DNA from: Longilinea arvoryzae
GTDB taxonomy: Bacteria > Chloroflexota > Anaerolineae > Anaerolineales > Anaerolineaceae
Length of the DNA stretch: 64,000 nucleotides
NCBI RefSeq assembly: GCF_001050235.1
Contig: NZ_DF967972.1
Span: forward strand, 3,748,724-3,812,723
Reading direction: 5' to 3'
Of this stretch, positions 27,180-36,248 are shown piece after piece. The position numbers and the translations under genes are program-made. Position 1 is the stretch's first letter. Each line of letters starts with the position of its first letter. The notes beneath the pieces are model-generated. The model saw nothing but the letters and a program-made list of their open reading frames with translations. It had not been told where the DNA came from and did no database searches.

Positions 27180-28547
27180 ATGAGGAAACCCGTTGTGGCA
27201 TTGGTCGGAAGACCCAATGTCGGAAAAAGCACGTTTTTCAACCGGTTGGTCGGCGAACCACTGGCCATCGTAGACGATACCCCCGGTACGACACGCGACC
27301 GGCTGTTCGCCCAGGGCGAATGGCTTAACACCGTATTCGATCTCATCGACACCGGCGGCATCGACCCATCCAAGACGAAGCAAGGCGAACCCCTGTCGGT
27401 CGGTTCGGCTGATTTCATCGACCAGATCCGCACTCAGGCTCAAATCGCCATTCAAGATGCGGATGTGGTGCTTTTCATCGTGGATGCCATGAGCGGGGTG
27501 ACTCCGGCGGATCAGGAAGTGGCCGAAATATTGCGCCGCAATCAAAAAGTCATCGACGGCAAGCCGTATCCCCCGGTGCTGCTGGTGGTCAACAAAGCCG
27601 ACAGTGATCGCTACCGGAACATGGTTCCCCAATTTTACGAACTCGGCATGGGCGATCCGTATCCCATTTCGGCGTTACACGGCACGGGCACCGGCGACAT
27701 GCTGGACGCGCTGCTGGCCGCCTTCCCGGAGCAGGTGAAAGAGGAAGAGGACGATTCGATCAAAATCGCCATCGTGGGCAAACCCAATGTCGGCAAGTCC
27801 AGCCTGTTGAACCGTCTCGTCGGGCAGGAACGCTCCATTGTCAGTCCCATTCCCGGAACCACCCGCGACTCGCTCGATACGCACATCGAAGTGGACGGTC
27901 TGCCGGTGACCCTGATCGATACCGCCGGCATTCGCCGCCGGGGAAAGATCGAACCCGGCGTCGAGAAATACAGCGTCGTGCGCTCGCTGCGCTCCATCGA
28001 ACGCGCCGATGTGTCGCTGCTCGTGGTGGATGCAACCGCCGGGTTGAGCGTGCAGGATTCGCACATCGCGGGTTTCATTCTGGAGGTGAACAAGAGCGCG
28101 GTCATCATCGTCAACAAGTGGGATGCCGTCGCTAAAGACAACTATACCATGCAGGCGTATACCGAACAGGTGCGGCGTGAGCTGAACTTCATGCCTTACG
28201 TACCGGTGCTCTTCATCTCCGCAAAAACCGGTCAACGCGTCGACCAGGTGTTGCCGATGGCGCTTCACGTTCAGGAAGAACGTCTGGCGAGATTGAACAC
28301 CGGACAGATCAACCGCATCCTGCAGAACGCGCAGGAGGTTCACATGCCATCCTCGAAATCCGGACGTTCGCTGAAGATCTTTTACGGCACCCAGGTACGC
28401 AGCGACCCGCCCACCTTTCTGATCTACGTCAACGATCCAAAGCTGGTTCACTTCACGTACCAGCGGTTTCTGGAGAACCAGATTCGCCAATCCTATCCTT
28501 TCACCGGCACCCCTATTCGCCTGGTGTTCAAAGGACATCACGACTAG
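27180..28547 (+). CDS. der: Ribosome-assembly GTPase Der (EngA)
   Basis: 455 residues with two tandem GTPase domains and a C-terminal KH-like domain (about 370-455). First G1 GRPNVGKST (about residues 8-16), G3 DTGGID, G4 NKAD; second G1 GKPNVGKSS (about 200-208), G3 DTAGIRR, G4 NKWD. Der acts in 50S subunit maturation. AGGA precedes the ATG at 27180, and a strong terminator ends the coaE-cdaA-cdaR-der unit. Confidence 0.96.
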   Translation: MRKPVVALVGRPNVGKSTFFNRLVGEPLAIVDDTPGTTRDRLFAQGEWLNTVFDLIDTGGIDPSKTKQGEPLSVGSADFIDQIRTQAQIAIQDADVVLFIVDAMSGVTPADQEVAEILRRNQKVIDGKPYPPVLLVVNKADSDRYRNMVPQFYELGMGDPYPISALHGTGTGDMLDALLAAFPEQVKEEEDDSIKIAIVGKPNVGKSSLLNRLVGQERSIVSPIPGTTRDSLDTHIEVDGLPVTLIDTAGIRRRGKIEPGVEKYSVVRSLRSIERADVSLLVVDATAGLSVQDSHIAGFILEVNKSAVIIVNKWDAVAKDNYTMQAYTEQVRRELNFMPYVPVLFISAKTGQRVDQVLPMALHVQEERLARLNTGQINRILQNAQEVHMPSSKSGRSLKIFYGTQVRSDPPTFLIYVNDPKLVHFTYQRFLENQIRQSYPFTGTPIRLVFKGHHD

Positions 28548-28570
28548 CGGCGATCAAGCCATACCCAATC

Positions 28571-28606
28571 CGGGGCTGTCTATTAAAGACGGCCCCGTTT
28601 TTTTTT
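28571..28606 (+). terminator. Intrinsic terminator after der
   Basis: An 11-bp stem (28571-28581 with 28587-28597, one G-U pair) with loop ATTAA is followed by nine T. The T tract meets the end of the opposing HD-GYP gene. Confidence 0.93.
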
Positions 28607-31600
28607 ATTCTTCTTCTTTTCTCCCGGCAGCTTCCGGCAAATCCAAAGGCGCTTTACCGTGAGCGGGTTCGTGGTCGATCATGTCGAAGAAAGCCGTGAC
28701 CACGTGCGGGTCGAGTTGCTTATTGGCCAATTCATGGATGTAATCCCGGATTTTTTGCTCCTCCCAGGCTTGCTGGTAAGGCCGGTCCGAAATCAATGCG
28801 TCCCAGACGTCCACCACGGCGAAAATGCGCGCGGCCAACGGAATTTGCTCGCCCTTCAAACCCAGCGGATACCCCGTGCCGTCCCAGCGTTCGTGGTGAC
28901 TGTAGGGAATCTCCAATGCCGGCTGAAGGTAGGCAATTGGCGCCAGCAACTGGTAAGCATGGACCGGGTGCAGGCGCATGATTTCCCATTCGCGCTCATC
29001 CAGCAGGCCCGGTTTGAACAGGATACTGTCGGGAATACCCATTTTCCCGATATCGTGCAGCAGCGCCCCGCGGCGAACGTGAACCAGTTGGGCGTCGCTG
29101 AAGCCCATCCGTCTGGCCAGACGCACGGTCATCTCGGTGACCCGGCGCGAATGGCCTTCGGTCTCCCGGTCGCGTAATTCCAATGCGCGCGCCCATCCTT
29201 CAAGTGTGGATTCGTAGGCCTGCATCAATTCCTGGTTGCTCTGCTGCAATCGTTCGAACAGTTCCGTATTATTGATTGCAATCGCCGCCTGCACCGACAA
29301 TGCTTCCATCAGTTGCAGCCATTCGTATTCGGGATCCAGGGGGGAGCGGTGGAAGATTTCCAGCACGCCCATCAACTGCCCTTTGGCAACCATCGGCAGG
29401 CCAAAGTAAGATTGGATGCCTTCCTCGGCGAAGAAACCTGAACGGGGATACGGCGCATCCTCAGCCATGAAGTTCAATACTTTAAGGATCCGGCGTTCCT
29501 GAGCGACCTTCCCGGCGATATCTTCTCCCAGTTGGAAGAAGCGCTGCGGCACGGCGCGCGAACGAAATCCCAGACCGGCGGTATATTCCAACATCTGGGT
29601 TTCGGGTCGGAAGAGCAGGATGGCTGCGGCATCCACGTGCAGTTGCACCATGACCTGATCCAGGATGATGTGCAGCGTCACGCGCAGACTCATATCCGCG
29701 GTGATCGCCATGTCAATGGTGCGAAGACTTTGCACCTGGCGCAGCCGGCGTTCGGTCTGATCGAACAGGTTGGCGCGTTGAATGGCGCTGGCGACGATAT
29801 CGGCGATGGTCTCCAGGATGTGCAGTTCATCTTCCGAAAGCGCCAGGTTTCGGCCAATCGCCAGCGTTCCAATGACCTGTTCCTGCGCGATCAGCGCAAC
29901 CCAGGCCAGGGCCTGCAAACCCGCCGTCAGGCGCGGCGAATCATCGATTTTGGTCCCGGCCAGATCGTTGTTCAGGACGGATTTCCCTTCCGAGACCACC
30001 TGACCCATCAAGCCTTTCTCGATCGAAAATCGCCGCCCGGTCAGCGGAATCCAGGCCCCACGCCCCAATTCCACCACCTGGTCCGAAGAGAGCATGTCCT
30101 TCAGGGTCATCATCGCGCCATCCGCCTGGAAGAGTTTTACCAGACTGTCCAGTATGATCGGGACCACTTCGGACCGGGTCAACGCTGAGCGCAGGTCGGT
30201 GGTAATCTGCACCAGCATCTCCATTTCATGCGTCCAACGGTGCGTATCCTCGAACAGGTGGATGTTCTCCAGTGCAACGGCCATCTGATCGACCAGCACG
30301 CCCACGGCTTCGAAATCCGAGCTGTCGAAAGCGGCGGTTTCTGCCGATTGCAGGTCGACCACCGCCAGCACCCGATCGCCGCTTTTGACCGGAAATACCA
30401 ACTCCGAACGCGTCTCCGGGAATCCTTCCCAGGCAACATAACGCTCATCCTGAAACACATCCGGCGACAGGATGGGCTTTCCCTGCTGGGCGCTGGTTCC
30501 CACCAGACCCTGTCCGGGGGCAATGATCAAACCAGCCGGACGGGGATTTTCAAGGTCGCCGCCCGTGCCGGCTTCCCAGCGGAACTTGCCATCCTCGGCC
30601 ATGAAAACGTTGGCGGTGTAGCAGGATGTGGCTTCCTGCAGGGAATCGACCACCTGCTCGGCCAGGGCGTGCATGTTCAACTGCGCCGTCAGGTTGCTGG
30701 CCGAACGTCCGATGACCCTTAATTTGGTCGCCAGGCTGTTGATTTCGCCAGCCGTTCGTTTTCGGTCGGTGATATCGCGAACGGCCCCCAACAGGCGGGG
30801 TTCTCCATGGATGAAAATTTGCTTAAACACCACCTCGACCCAAAACGGCCGCCCGCCGGTATCCTTGGCCAGCCATTCCACGACTTGCGGGCCTTCGGAG
30901 AGGGTCTTCATGACCTTGCGGCGCAAGGCCTGGATCGTAAAGTGCGAATCCGTGGAAACCAGATCGACCGTGGTCATCTGCAGCAATTCTTCGCGCCGGT
31001 AGCCCCACATTTCGCACATTTTGGCGTTCACATCCAGGATGGCGCCGTGGATTGGGTCGTGAACGAAAATCGCATTGGAAGCTTCCTGGAATAGAGTCCG
31101 GAAGTAATCGGAAGAGTGTTGCACTGTTTTGAACGCGTCTTCCTGTTCGGTGGCGTCATCCGCCAGCACCGAGACGCCGTCCGGGGATGGATGTGCCGAA
31201 AATCGAATCCGTCGCAGGGACCCGCCCACCGAGCATTCAACGGTATTGCGCTGAACCTGCTGATTTCCCAGGGCTTCGAGACACATTCTTTGCAGTTCGG
31301 CAGCCAGACCGGGCAGGGATACCTGCGCCAGGGGTTTTCCGATCATGCTGGCGCCGGTATCCTGCAAAAGATCAATGCCGTTTGGATTCCACCAGGTCAC
31401 GAACAAATCGGTGTTCAAGGCGCATAGAAGCGGATTCAGGCGCTCGACGATGGCGTGATCCGAATTCGCCCGGCTTTGCAGGGCGGCGAATTCGACATCA
31501 GAGGCTGAGTGATCCGTGCGCAGAACCTCGAATTTTCTTCCTCCGGCAGCAAACCGGTAACCTCTCCAGGCAGCCAGAGCCACGATCAGCCCGCCCAAAA

Positions 31601-31739
31601 TCCAGCTCCAGATATTCGCTGCCGATCGCAGCAAAATCAATAATAAACAAACAACCAGGCCCGACAGGCACGCATTAAACAGCGGCCGTTTCGTCCAGCT
31701 ACTGACGATATTTACGATCCTGTCAGGAAAAGGGTTCAT
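28605..31739 (-). CDS. Membrane HD-GYP sensor with PAS and GAF domains (c-di-GMP phosphodiesterase-like)
   Basis: 1044 residues. Two membrane helices (about 22-60), PAS domains at about 95-205 and 215-330 (the second with the PAC end LLGAVRDITDRKR), three GAF domains at about 350-495, 515-655 and 675-830, then HD-GYP at about 850-1020. HD-GYP residues are intact: ALLHDIGKMGIPDSIL, SHHERWDGTGYPLGLKGEQIP and VVDVWDALISDRPYQ. It should hydrolyse cyclic di-GMP in response to ligands or light/redox inputs sensed by PAS/GAF. Single gene; no Shine-Dalgarno before the ATG. Confidence 0.92.
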   Translation of the reverse strand: MNPFPDRIVNIVSSWTKRPLFNACLSGLVVCLLLILLRSAANIWSWILGGLIVALAAWRGYRFAAGGRKFEVLRTDHSASDVEFAALQSRANSDHAIVERLNPLLCALNTDLFVTWWNPNGIDLLQDTGASMIGKPLAQVSLPGLAAELQRMCLEALGNQQVQRNTVECSVGGSLRRIRFSAHPSPDGVSVLADDATEQEDAFKTVQHSSDYFRTLFQEASNAIFVHDPIHGAILDVNAKMCEMWGYRREELLQMTTVDLVSTDSHFTIQALRRKVMKTLSEGPQVVEWLAKDTGGRPFWVEVVFKQIFIHGEPRLLGAVRDITDRKRTAGEINSLATKLRVIGRSASNLTAQLNMHALAEQVVDSLQEATSCYTANVFMAEDGKFRWEAGTGGDLENPRPAGLIIAPGQGLVGTSAQQGKPILSPDVFQDERYVAWEGFPETRSELVFPVKSGDRVLAVVDLQSAETAAFDSSDFEAVGVLVDQMAVALENIHLFEDTHRWTHEMEMLVQITTDLRSALTRSEVVPIILDSLVKLFQADGAMMTLKDMLSSDQVVELGRGAWIPLTGRRFSIEKGLMGQVVSEGKSVLNNDLAGTKIDDSPRLTAGLQALAWVALIAQEQVIGTLAIGRNLALSEDELHILETIADIVASAIQRANLFDQTERRLRQVQSLRTIDMAITADMSLRVTLHIILDQVMVQLHVDAAAILLFRPETQMLEYTAGLGFRSRAVPQRFFQLGEDIAGKVAQERRILKVLNFMAEDAPYPRSGFFAEEGIQSYFGLPMVAKGQLMGVLEIFHRSPLDPEYEWLQLMEALSVQAAIAINNTELFERLQQSNQELMQAYESTLEGWARALELRDRETEGHSRRVTEMTVRLARRMGFSDAQLVHVRRGALLHDIGKMGIPDSILFKPGLLDEREWEIMRLHPVHAYQLLAPIAYLQPALEIPYSHHERWDGTGYPLGLKGEQIPLAARIFAVVDVWDALISDRPYQQAWEEQKIRDYIHELANKQLDPHVVTAFFDMIDHEPAHGKAPLDLPEAAGRKEEE

Positions 31740-31975
31740 TGGAACAAATTACTTTCCTGTGCAACGTCAAACAGAAAATGAATGCTCCATTATTGGAGGA
31801 ACATCATTGGACATTTTCATCTTGATGCAAGTTATGAACCAATAAGATATACAGGTTTCCCCTCTACAGAAGGCCTTTTCATATTATAGTGAAAAACGAA
31901 TGACCAACAAACTAAAAATAGGTTAATTTTCCTAACAGTTTTAAAACCAATTTACAACAACAACTGGATGATTGG
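31740..31975. other. AT-rich intergenic gap between two minus-strand genes
   Basis: 236 bases, clearly richer in A and T than the neighbours. It must hold the promoter of the HD-GYP gene, but I see no confident -35/-10 pair, no terminator hairpin with a T run, and no coding frame. Confidence 0.4.
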
Positions 31976-33205
31976 TTATTCTTCTTCCGCCTGGGAACGA
32001 TCGATCTCGATTTCTTCCAGCGATTTCTCGATTTGAGCCTGCAGCGCCTTGCGGGCCGGTTTTCGGCTGCCCAGGTTGCGCAGTCCCTGCAACAGCGATT
32101 GGGTCACCTGGCCGGATAACTTCTTGAGGGCATCCGACGAGAGTTTCTCACCCTTTTCGAACCAGCGCACGGCGGCGTACCCCATTGCGACCGTGGTGGA
32201 TGAGGCCACTGCGGCTGCCAGCACCCAGCCCGGAATGCCGCCCAGTTTGCTCAGCTCGTAGAATAACGTGCGGCCAAGAAAGCCAACCCCGAAAGCCGCC
32301 ACCAGCTCGCGCGCGCGTTCGAGCGTGATGCGATAGTTGTAGATGCGCGCGATGCTCAACACCATCAGCGACTGCGTCGCGATCAAAGGCACAAAATCGA
32401 TTACCGGCAGCGGCGTGAGCGCAACCCCCGCCGAAATGGTGGCCGCGCTGACAATCGAGCGCCAGGCCAGTTGCCAGCGGTACTGCGGCAGGGCAGCGCC
32501 TAACGCCGCCACAATCGAAGGTTCGGCCATGGCTACCGCGGCCAGCAGTTGGTTCAGATTTTCACCCGACCGCGCGGCGATGGGGATGACCTGCTCGACC
32601 TTGAGCTGCAGGCTGCCAGCCGTTTGCTCCACAATCGCCTTTTTTTCCTTGCGCACAAGGTCGATCTTATTCAGGGCAACCACATGCGGTTTGCGCAGCG
32701 CCTTGAGCTGGGTATACAGTTCCAGTTCGGTCTGTTTCACGCCCTGTATGGCGTCGAACACGATAATGAGGATATCCGCTTTCGCCGCGGCTTCCAGGGC
32801 CAGTTTTCGTTCGCGTTCGCCCACCTCACCCACTGCGTCCGCGCCGGGCGTGTCCACCAGTGCAAACAGACCGGCATCCGTTTCCTGATTTTCACGGGTG
32901 GTCCCGGGTAACGGGCTGACATCGGCGCGCTCGGCCGGAACGCGCACGAACTGGTTGTACAGCGTCGATTTGCCCACATTGGCCGGGCCAACAATGGCCA
33001 CACAATGTTTGCGCCCGAATGCCAGTTTGAGCTGGTTTTCAGCGAGTTGCACCAACGACCGGCTGATTTGCGGCTTTCCGGGCAGGCCTTTCATCAGGCT
33101 GGTCAGACTGGCCTGTTCTTCAGGCGTCAGGGCATCCCAGATCTCTCGAAAACCGCGGGATTCAGGGATCGAAGGTTGCGTCTCGGCAGCAGGTTCATCC
33201 GTCAT
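31976..33205 (-). CDS. Membrane-associated GTPase, Era/DUF697 type
   Basis: 409 residues. GTPase domain at about 70-240: G1 GPANVGKST, G2 Thr region PGTTRENQE, G3 DTPGADAVG, G4 NKIDLVRKEKK, G5-like AARSG. Residues about 270-360 hold hydrophobic stretches of the DUF697 kind (PVIDFVPLIATQSLMVLSIARIY and AAFGVGFLGRTLFYELSKLGG) and a charged C-terminal helix follows. Such proteins link a GTP switch to membranes; the function is not established. The ATG at 33205 has GAGGTGG upstream and is preferred over a longer frame. Confidence 0.83.
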   Translation of the reverse strand: MTDEPAAETQPSIPESRGFREIWDALTPEEQASLTSLMKGLPGKPQISRSLVQLAENQLKLAFGRKHCVAIVGPANVGKSTLYNQFVRVPAERADVSPLPGTTRENQETDAGLFALVDTPGADAVGEVGERERKLALEAAAKADILIIVFDAIQGVKQTELELYTQLKALRKPHVVALNKIDLVRKEKKAIVEQTAGSLQLKVEQVIPIAARSGENLNQLLAAVAMAEPSIVAALGAALPQYRWQLAWRSIVSAATISAGVALTPLPVIDFVPLIATQSLMVLSIARIYNYRITLERARELVAAFGVGFLGRTLFYELSKLGGIPGWVLAAAVASSTTVAMGYAAVRWFEKGEKLSSDALKKLSGQVTQSLLQGLRNLGSRKPARKALQAQIEKSLEEIEIDRSQAEEE

Positions 33206-33253
33206 GGTCCACCTCGTATTTGAGATCAAGCATATCATATTCCGCCGCTGCCG

Positions 33254-33259
33254 TATAAT
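33254..33259 (+). promoter_or_regulatory. -10 box directly before the M1-like lipoprotein gene
   Basis: TATAAT at 33254-33259 ends 6 bases before the ATG at 33266, so the transcript should start at the start codon. No -35 at normal spacing and no Shine-Dalgarno are visible. Confidence 0.5.
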
Positions 33260-33265
33260 CAAGCC

Positions 33266-34750
33266 ATGCCTAAAAGCGGATGGGTTCGCCTCCTTCCCTT
33301 TCTGATCGTCTGCCTGCTGGTGTCGGGCTGCCTGCCGGCCACGCAAAGCCTTCCTCGATCAGAGCCGGCGCCCACGACGCCGGCCATCCCCCCCACCGAA
33401 ATTCTCAGCCCGTCCGCCACCCCTTCCGCGCTACCGGAAACCCCGCTGCCGGCAGCCCCGGAAAGACCCCATTACCAGATCGATGCCCGTCTGGCGGAAG
33501 ATCTGCGCACCTTGCAGGTTCAGGAAGAAATTCGCCTGACCAACCCGACCGACGCAGCGCTGGAATCGCTGCCGTTGGTGGTGGAAGCCAACGGCTTTGC
33601 CGGGGCTTTCGAATTGTTGAAGGCTTCCGCGTCGAACGGCATCGAAATCCAGGAGAAAACGATCAAAGACAACCAGCTCAAATTGCAGCTTCAACCGGCC
33701 CTGCCCGCCGGAGAGACGCTTACCCTGGCCCTGGAATACAACCTGCACCTGCCGCCCATTCGCCCCGGGGAATCTCAAGTATTCGGCTATACGCAAAAGC
33801 AGACCAACCTGGCGGACTGGTATCCCTTTCTACCCGCCTTCACGACTGAAGACGGCTGGCTCGTCCACCCTGCGGCTGAAGTTGGCGAGCACACCGTCTA
33901 CCCGGCAGCCGATTTCGATGTCCAACTGCATCTTCCACAATTGAATCCCGCGCTGGTCGTGGCCGCGTCCGCGCGAGCCGAAACCATTGCCGATGGCTAC
34001 GCCTACCACGTCGAGGCTGCCCGAAATTTCACCTGGTCCGCCTCACAGGATTACCGGGTCAGCACCCGGCAGGCCGGGCCGGTCACCGTGACCAGTTATG
34101 CCTATCCGGCCACCGAACTGCAGGCGCGCGCCGCGCTCGAATATACCGTCCAGGCGGTCGATTATTTCACGAAACAATTCGCCGTTGAGCCGCCTCACAC
34201 CCAATTGAGCATCGTCCAGGCCGATTTTCCGGACGGTATGGAATTCGACAGCCTGTATTTCCTCTCCCAGCGCTTCTATTACGGTTTCGACGGCTCGCCG
34301 CGCAGCTATCTGGCGCTGATCGCCGTGCATGAGACGGCCCATCAATGGTGGTATGCCCGCGTGGGTAGCGATCAGGCGCTGGACCCCTGGCTGGACGAGG
34401 CCCTGTGTACCTACAGCGAGCTGCTGTTCTACGAGAACCTGAACCCGGAATTGGCCAAATGGTGGTGGGGATTCCGCGTCGAGCCCTACGCTGCGTCCGG
34501 AAATCTTTCGATGACGATTTACGATTTTTCGGATTTTTTGACCTACCGCAACTCGATCTACCTGCGCGGGGTCAAATTTCTGCAGGCCGTCCGCCAAACG
34601 GTCGGGGACGACGCCTTTTTCAGCGCGCTGCAGGCCTATGCCAACCTGAATTCGGGCCGGATCGCCAGCAGCCAGGATCTGCTAAACACCTTCACAGCCT
34701 CCACCCACCTCGACCTGGGCGAACTGGAAAGCGAATATTTTCAGCCTTGA
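33266..34750 (+). CDS. M1-type metallopeptidase-like lipoprotein
   Basis: 494 residues. Signal peptide with lipobox LVSGC (Cys about residue 23), then a Thr/Pro/Ser stalk (about 30-70). The N-terminal beta domain (about 75-230) resembles M1 aminopeptidases. The zinc site is HETAHQWWYARVGSDQALDPWLDEAL (about 354-379): HExxH and, 18 residues later, the Glu ligand. The GxMEN exopeptidase motif is replaced by FPDGMEFDSLYF, in which a Glu remains. It probably trims peptides outside the cell. Likely leaderless. Confidence 0.85.
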   Translation: MPKSGWVRLLPFLIVCLLVSGCLPATQSLPRSEPAPTTPAIPPTEILSPSATPSALPETPLPAAPERPHYQIDARLAEDLRTLQVQEEIRLTNPTDAALESLPLVVEANGFAGAFELLKASASNGIEIQEKTIKDNQLKLQLQPALPAGETLTLALEYNLHLPPIRPGESQVFGYTQKQTNLADWYPFLPAFTTEDGWLVHPAAEVGEHTVYPAADFDVQLHLPQLNPALVVAASARAETIADGYAYHVEAARNFTWSASQDYRVSTRQAGPVTVTSYAYPATELQARAALEYTVQAVDYFTKQFAVEPPHTQLSIVQADFPDGMEFDSLYFLSQRFYYGFDGSPRSYLALIAVHETAHQWWYARVGSDQALDPWLDEALCTYSELLFYENLNPELAKWWWGFRVEPYAASGNLSMTIYDFSDFLTYRNSIYLRGVKFLQAVRQTVGDDAFFSALQAYANLNSGRIASSQDLLNTFTASTHLDLGELESEYFQP

Positions 34751-34788
34751 AAAATCACCCTTCAGCAAAGGCTGGCTTCCCCGGCGGG

Positions 34789-34816
34789 TTGCATTCGCGC
34801 TTCGAAAGTCTATAAT
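34789..34816 (+). promoter_or_regulatory. Promoter for the small zinc-ribbon gene
   Basis: TTGCAT at 34789-34794, a 16-base spacer and TATAAT at 34811-34816. The start near 34823 gives a leader of about 154 bases before ATG 34977. Confidence 0.65.
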
Positions 34817-34890
34817 GAAATCAACTTAACCCGTTTGCTCCGCCAGCGTACCGGCCGAGCCTCCCTCCATCGCCCAATCCGAACACCGCG

Positions 34891-34920
34891 CCGCTCCGCC
34901 TGTCGCTGACCCGGGAGCGG
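34891..34920 (+). other. Leader hairpin upstream of the zinc-ribbon gene
   Basis: CCGCTCC (34891-34897) pairs with GGAGCGG (34914-34920) around a 16-base loop and is followed by TATTTCCTTTCTT. It lies in the long leader and could be an attenuator or a folded regulatory element; the weak T tract argues against a full terminator. Confidence 0.35.
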
Positions 34921-34976
34921 TATTTCCTTTCTTCGAATCGGATCATCCGGCCTTTGGTGCGGATTGGAGGGCGACC

Positions 34977-35231
34977 ATGATGCGAGCTGTTTGTCTGGCC
35001 TGTGGCGCCATCAAAGAGGACGCGTTCGTTCCCTGTCCCAAATGCGGCCATTTGCCGCGCACGGACGATGACAAAGCCAGGCACCTCATGCTGACCGAAT
35101 GGTATTTTTCGATGGGCAAGCTGGAATATTTCGCGCAGAAAGTCAAGAACGGCGAAAGGCTGGAATTCAACGAGACCATTCTTGGCCGATTTATCGGTTA
35201 TGTGCAAAACGGCCAATTGCCTTCCGAATAA
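34977..35231 (+). CDS. Small zinc-ribbon protein of unknown function
   Basis: 84 residues. Two CxxC pairs, CLACG (residues 6-10) and CPKCG (about 19-23), form a compact zinc ribbon at the N terminus; the rest is helical and charged (LTEWYFSMGKLEYFAQKV). GGAGG lies 6 bases before the ATG at 34977. It has its own promoter and a long leader. I do not recognise the family; a nucleic-acid- or protein-binding adaptor is possible. Confidence 0.65.
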   Translation: MMRAVCLACGAIKEDAFVPCPKCGHLPRTDDDKARHLMLTEWYFSMGKLEYFAQKVKNGERLEFNETILGRFIGYVQNGQLPSE

Positions 35232-35305
35232 TTCTGGATTGGGAAAGAATCCAGGAGAGGCCTTTGAAAAATCAACGGGCTGACGATGACAGCCTGTTGA
35301 GCGTT

Positions 35306-36217
35306 TTATGGACGAGCCAGGCCGATCAGGGCGGCGTCGATCACCTCGAGCCGGCTATAGCGTTGGATGATCGGCCGGGCGTCCTGCAGGTCGGCCGCCC
35401 GGCCCAGCAGGGTGGCGAATCGGGTCGACTCGCCGGGCGGCAGTGCTCCCAGCCGCAGCAGCAAGGCAGCGATGGCATCCTCGCGCAGCATTTGATGATT
35501 GCCCAGTTCGGCATCCTCCAGCGCCAGCGGATGTTGCCAGCTTCCATAACCATTGGCGCCCAAAAAAGCGCGTCGATCCGTTTCGAATGAACTGTTGGTG
35601 ACGCTGGCGGTGAAATAATTGACCGGGCGCTCGCGCGAAGTCGCCGGAGACTGAAGCAGCACCGTGCGCCCATCCAGCGTCTGCGCGCTCGATTGCATGG
35701 GCAGCGGCGAATGATCGGCGGTGTGAAATTGCAGCCCATCCGGATAAGCGTATTCGACCACGGGGACGGCGTCCACCTCGACGGTGTCGTCACGCAAGTT
35801 GGTAATGCTCACATCCCGAATTTCGACCGGCGCGTCCAGGGGAATGAATACGGTCACCTCGCAACACAGACCTTCCACCTCGGTCCGCCAGCGCGAATAT
35901 CCCTGGCCGACGCTGCATTCGAAATGGTCCATCGGGGTCAGTGTGGGAACGAAAAAAGGCGAGAAAATCAAGCGTCCGTCGCCCGAATGCATCCGCAGGT
36001 ACAGGGTTTCGCCCTTGAAATCCGAATCGGGCAGCTGTGAGATGTACTGGGTGATGCGGTCGAGTCTCGGATCGCCCGTGCAAATCAACGCTCCACCGGT
36101 GTGGTCGACAAAACCGCCAAAGGCCGGGGTGCCGATGGAATTGATCCACTTCACAGGGATGAGTGGATCCGTAATGACATATTCGCGATGCGCATCGTCA
36201 AAAAAGCCGAAGTTCAT
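35306..36217 (-). CDS. GH94-like N-terminal beta-sandwich protein without catalytic barrel
   Basis: 303 residues that align along their whole length with the first 300 residues of the GH94 gene just upstream: both begin MxFGxFDDxxREYVI, both have PLxPxxWIN, TGG, YLRxxD/SGD, and PLxxxxE/Q. It ends at RYSRLEVIDAALIGL, exactly where the linker helix to the (alpha/alpha)6 catalytic barrel should start. No frame downstream continues the family, so the barrel is missing by deletion and not by a frameshift. GAGGAGAGG precedes the ATG at 36217, 31 bases after the complete gene. It could be a decaying duplicate or a stand-alone carbohydrate-binding domain. Confidence 0.75.
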   Translation of the reverse strand: MNFGFFDDAHREYVITDPLIPVKWINSIGTPAFGGFVDHTGGALICTGDPRLDRITQYISQLPDSDFKGETLYLRMHSGDGRLIFSPFFVPTLTPMDHFECSVGQGYSRWRTEVEGLCCEVTVFIPLDAPVEIRDVSITNLRDDTVEVDAVPVVEYAYPDGLQFHTADHSPLPMQSSAQTLDGRTVLLQSPATSRERPVNYFTASVTNSSFETDRRAFLGANGYGSWQHPLALEDAELGNHQMLREDAIAALLLRLGALPPGESTRFATLLGRAADLQDARPIIQRYSRLEVIDAALIGLARP

Positions 36218-36248
36218 CCAACCCTCTCCTCACGCGCCAGGGAACGGT

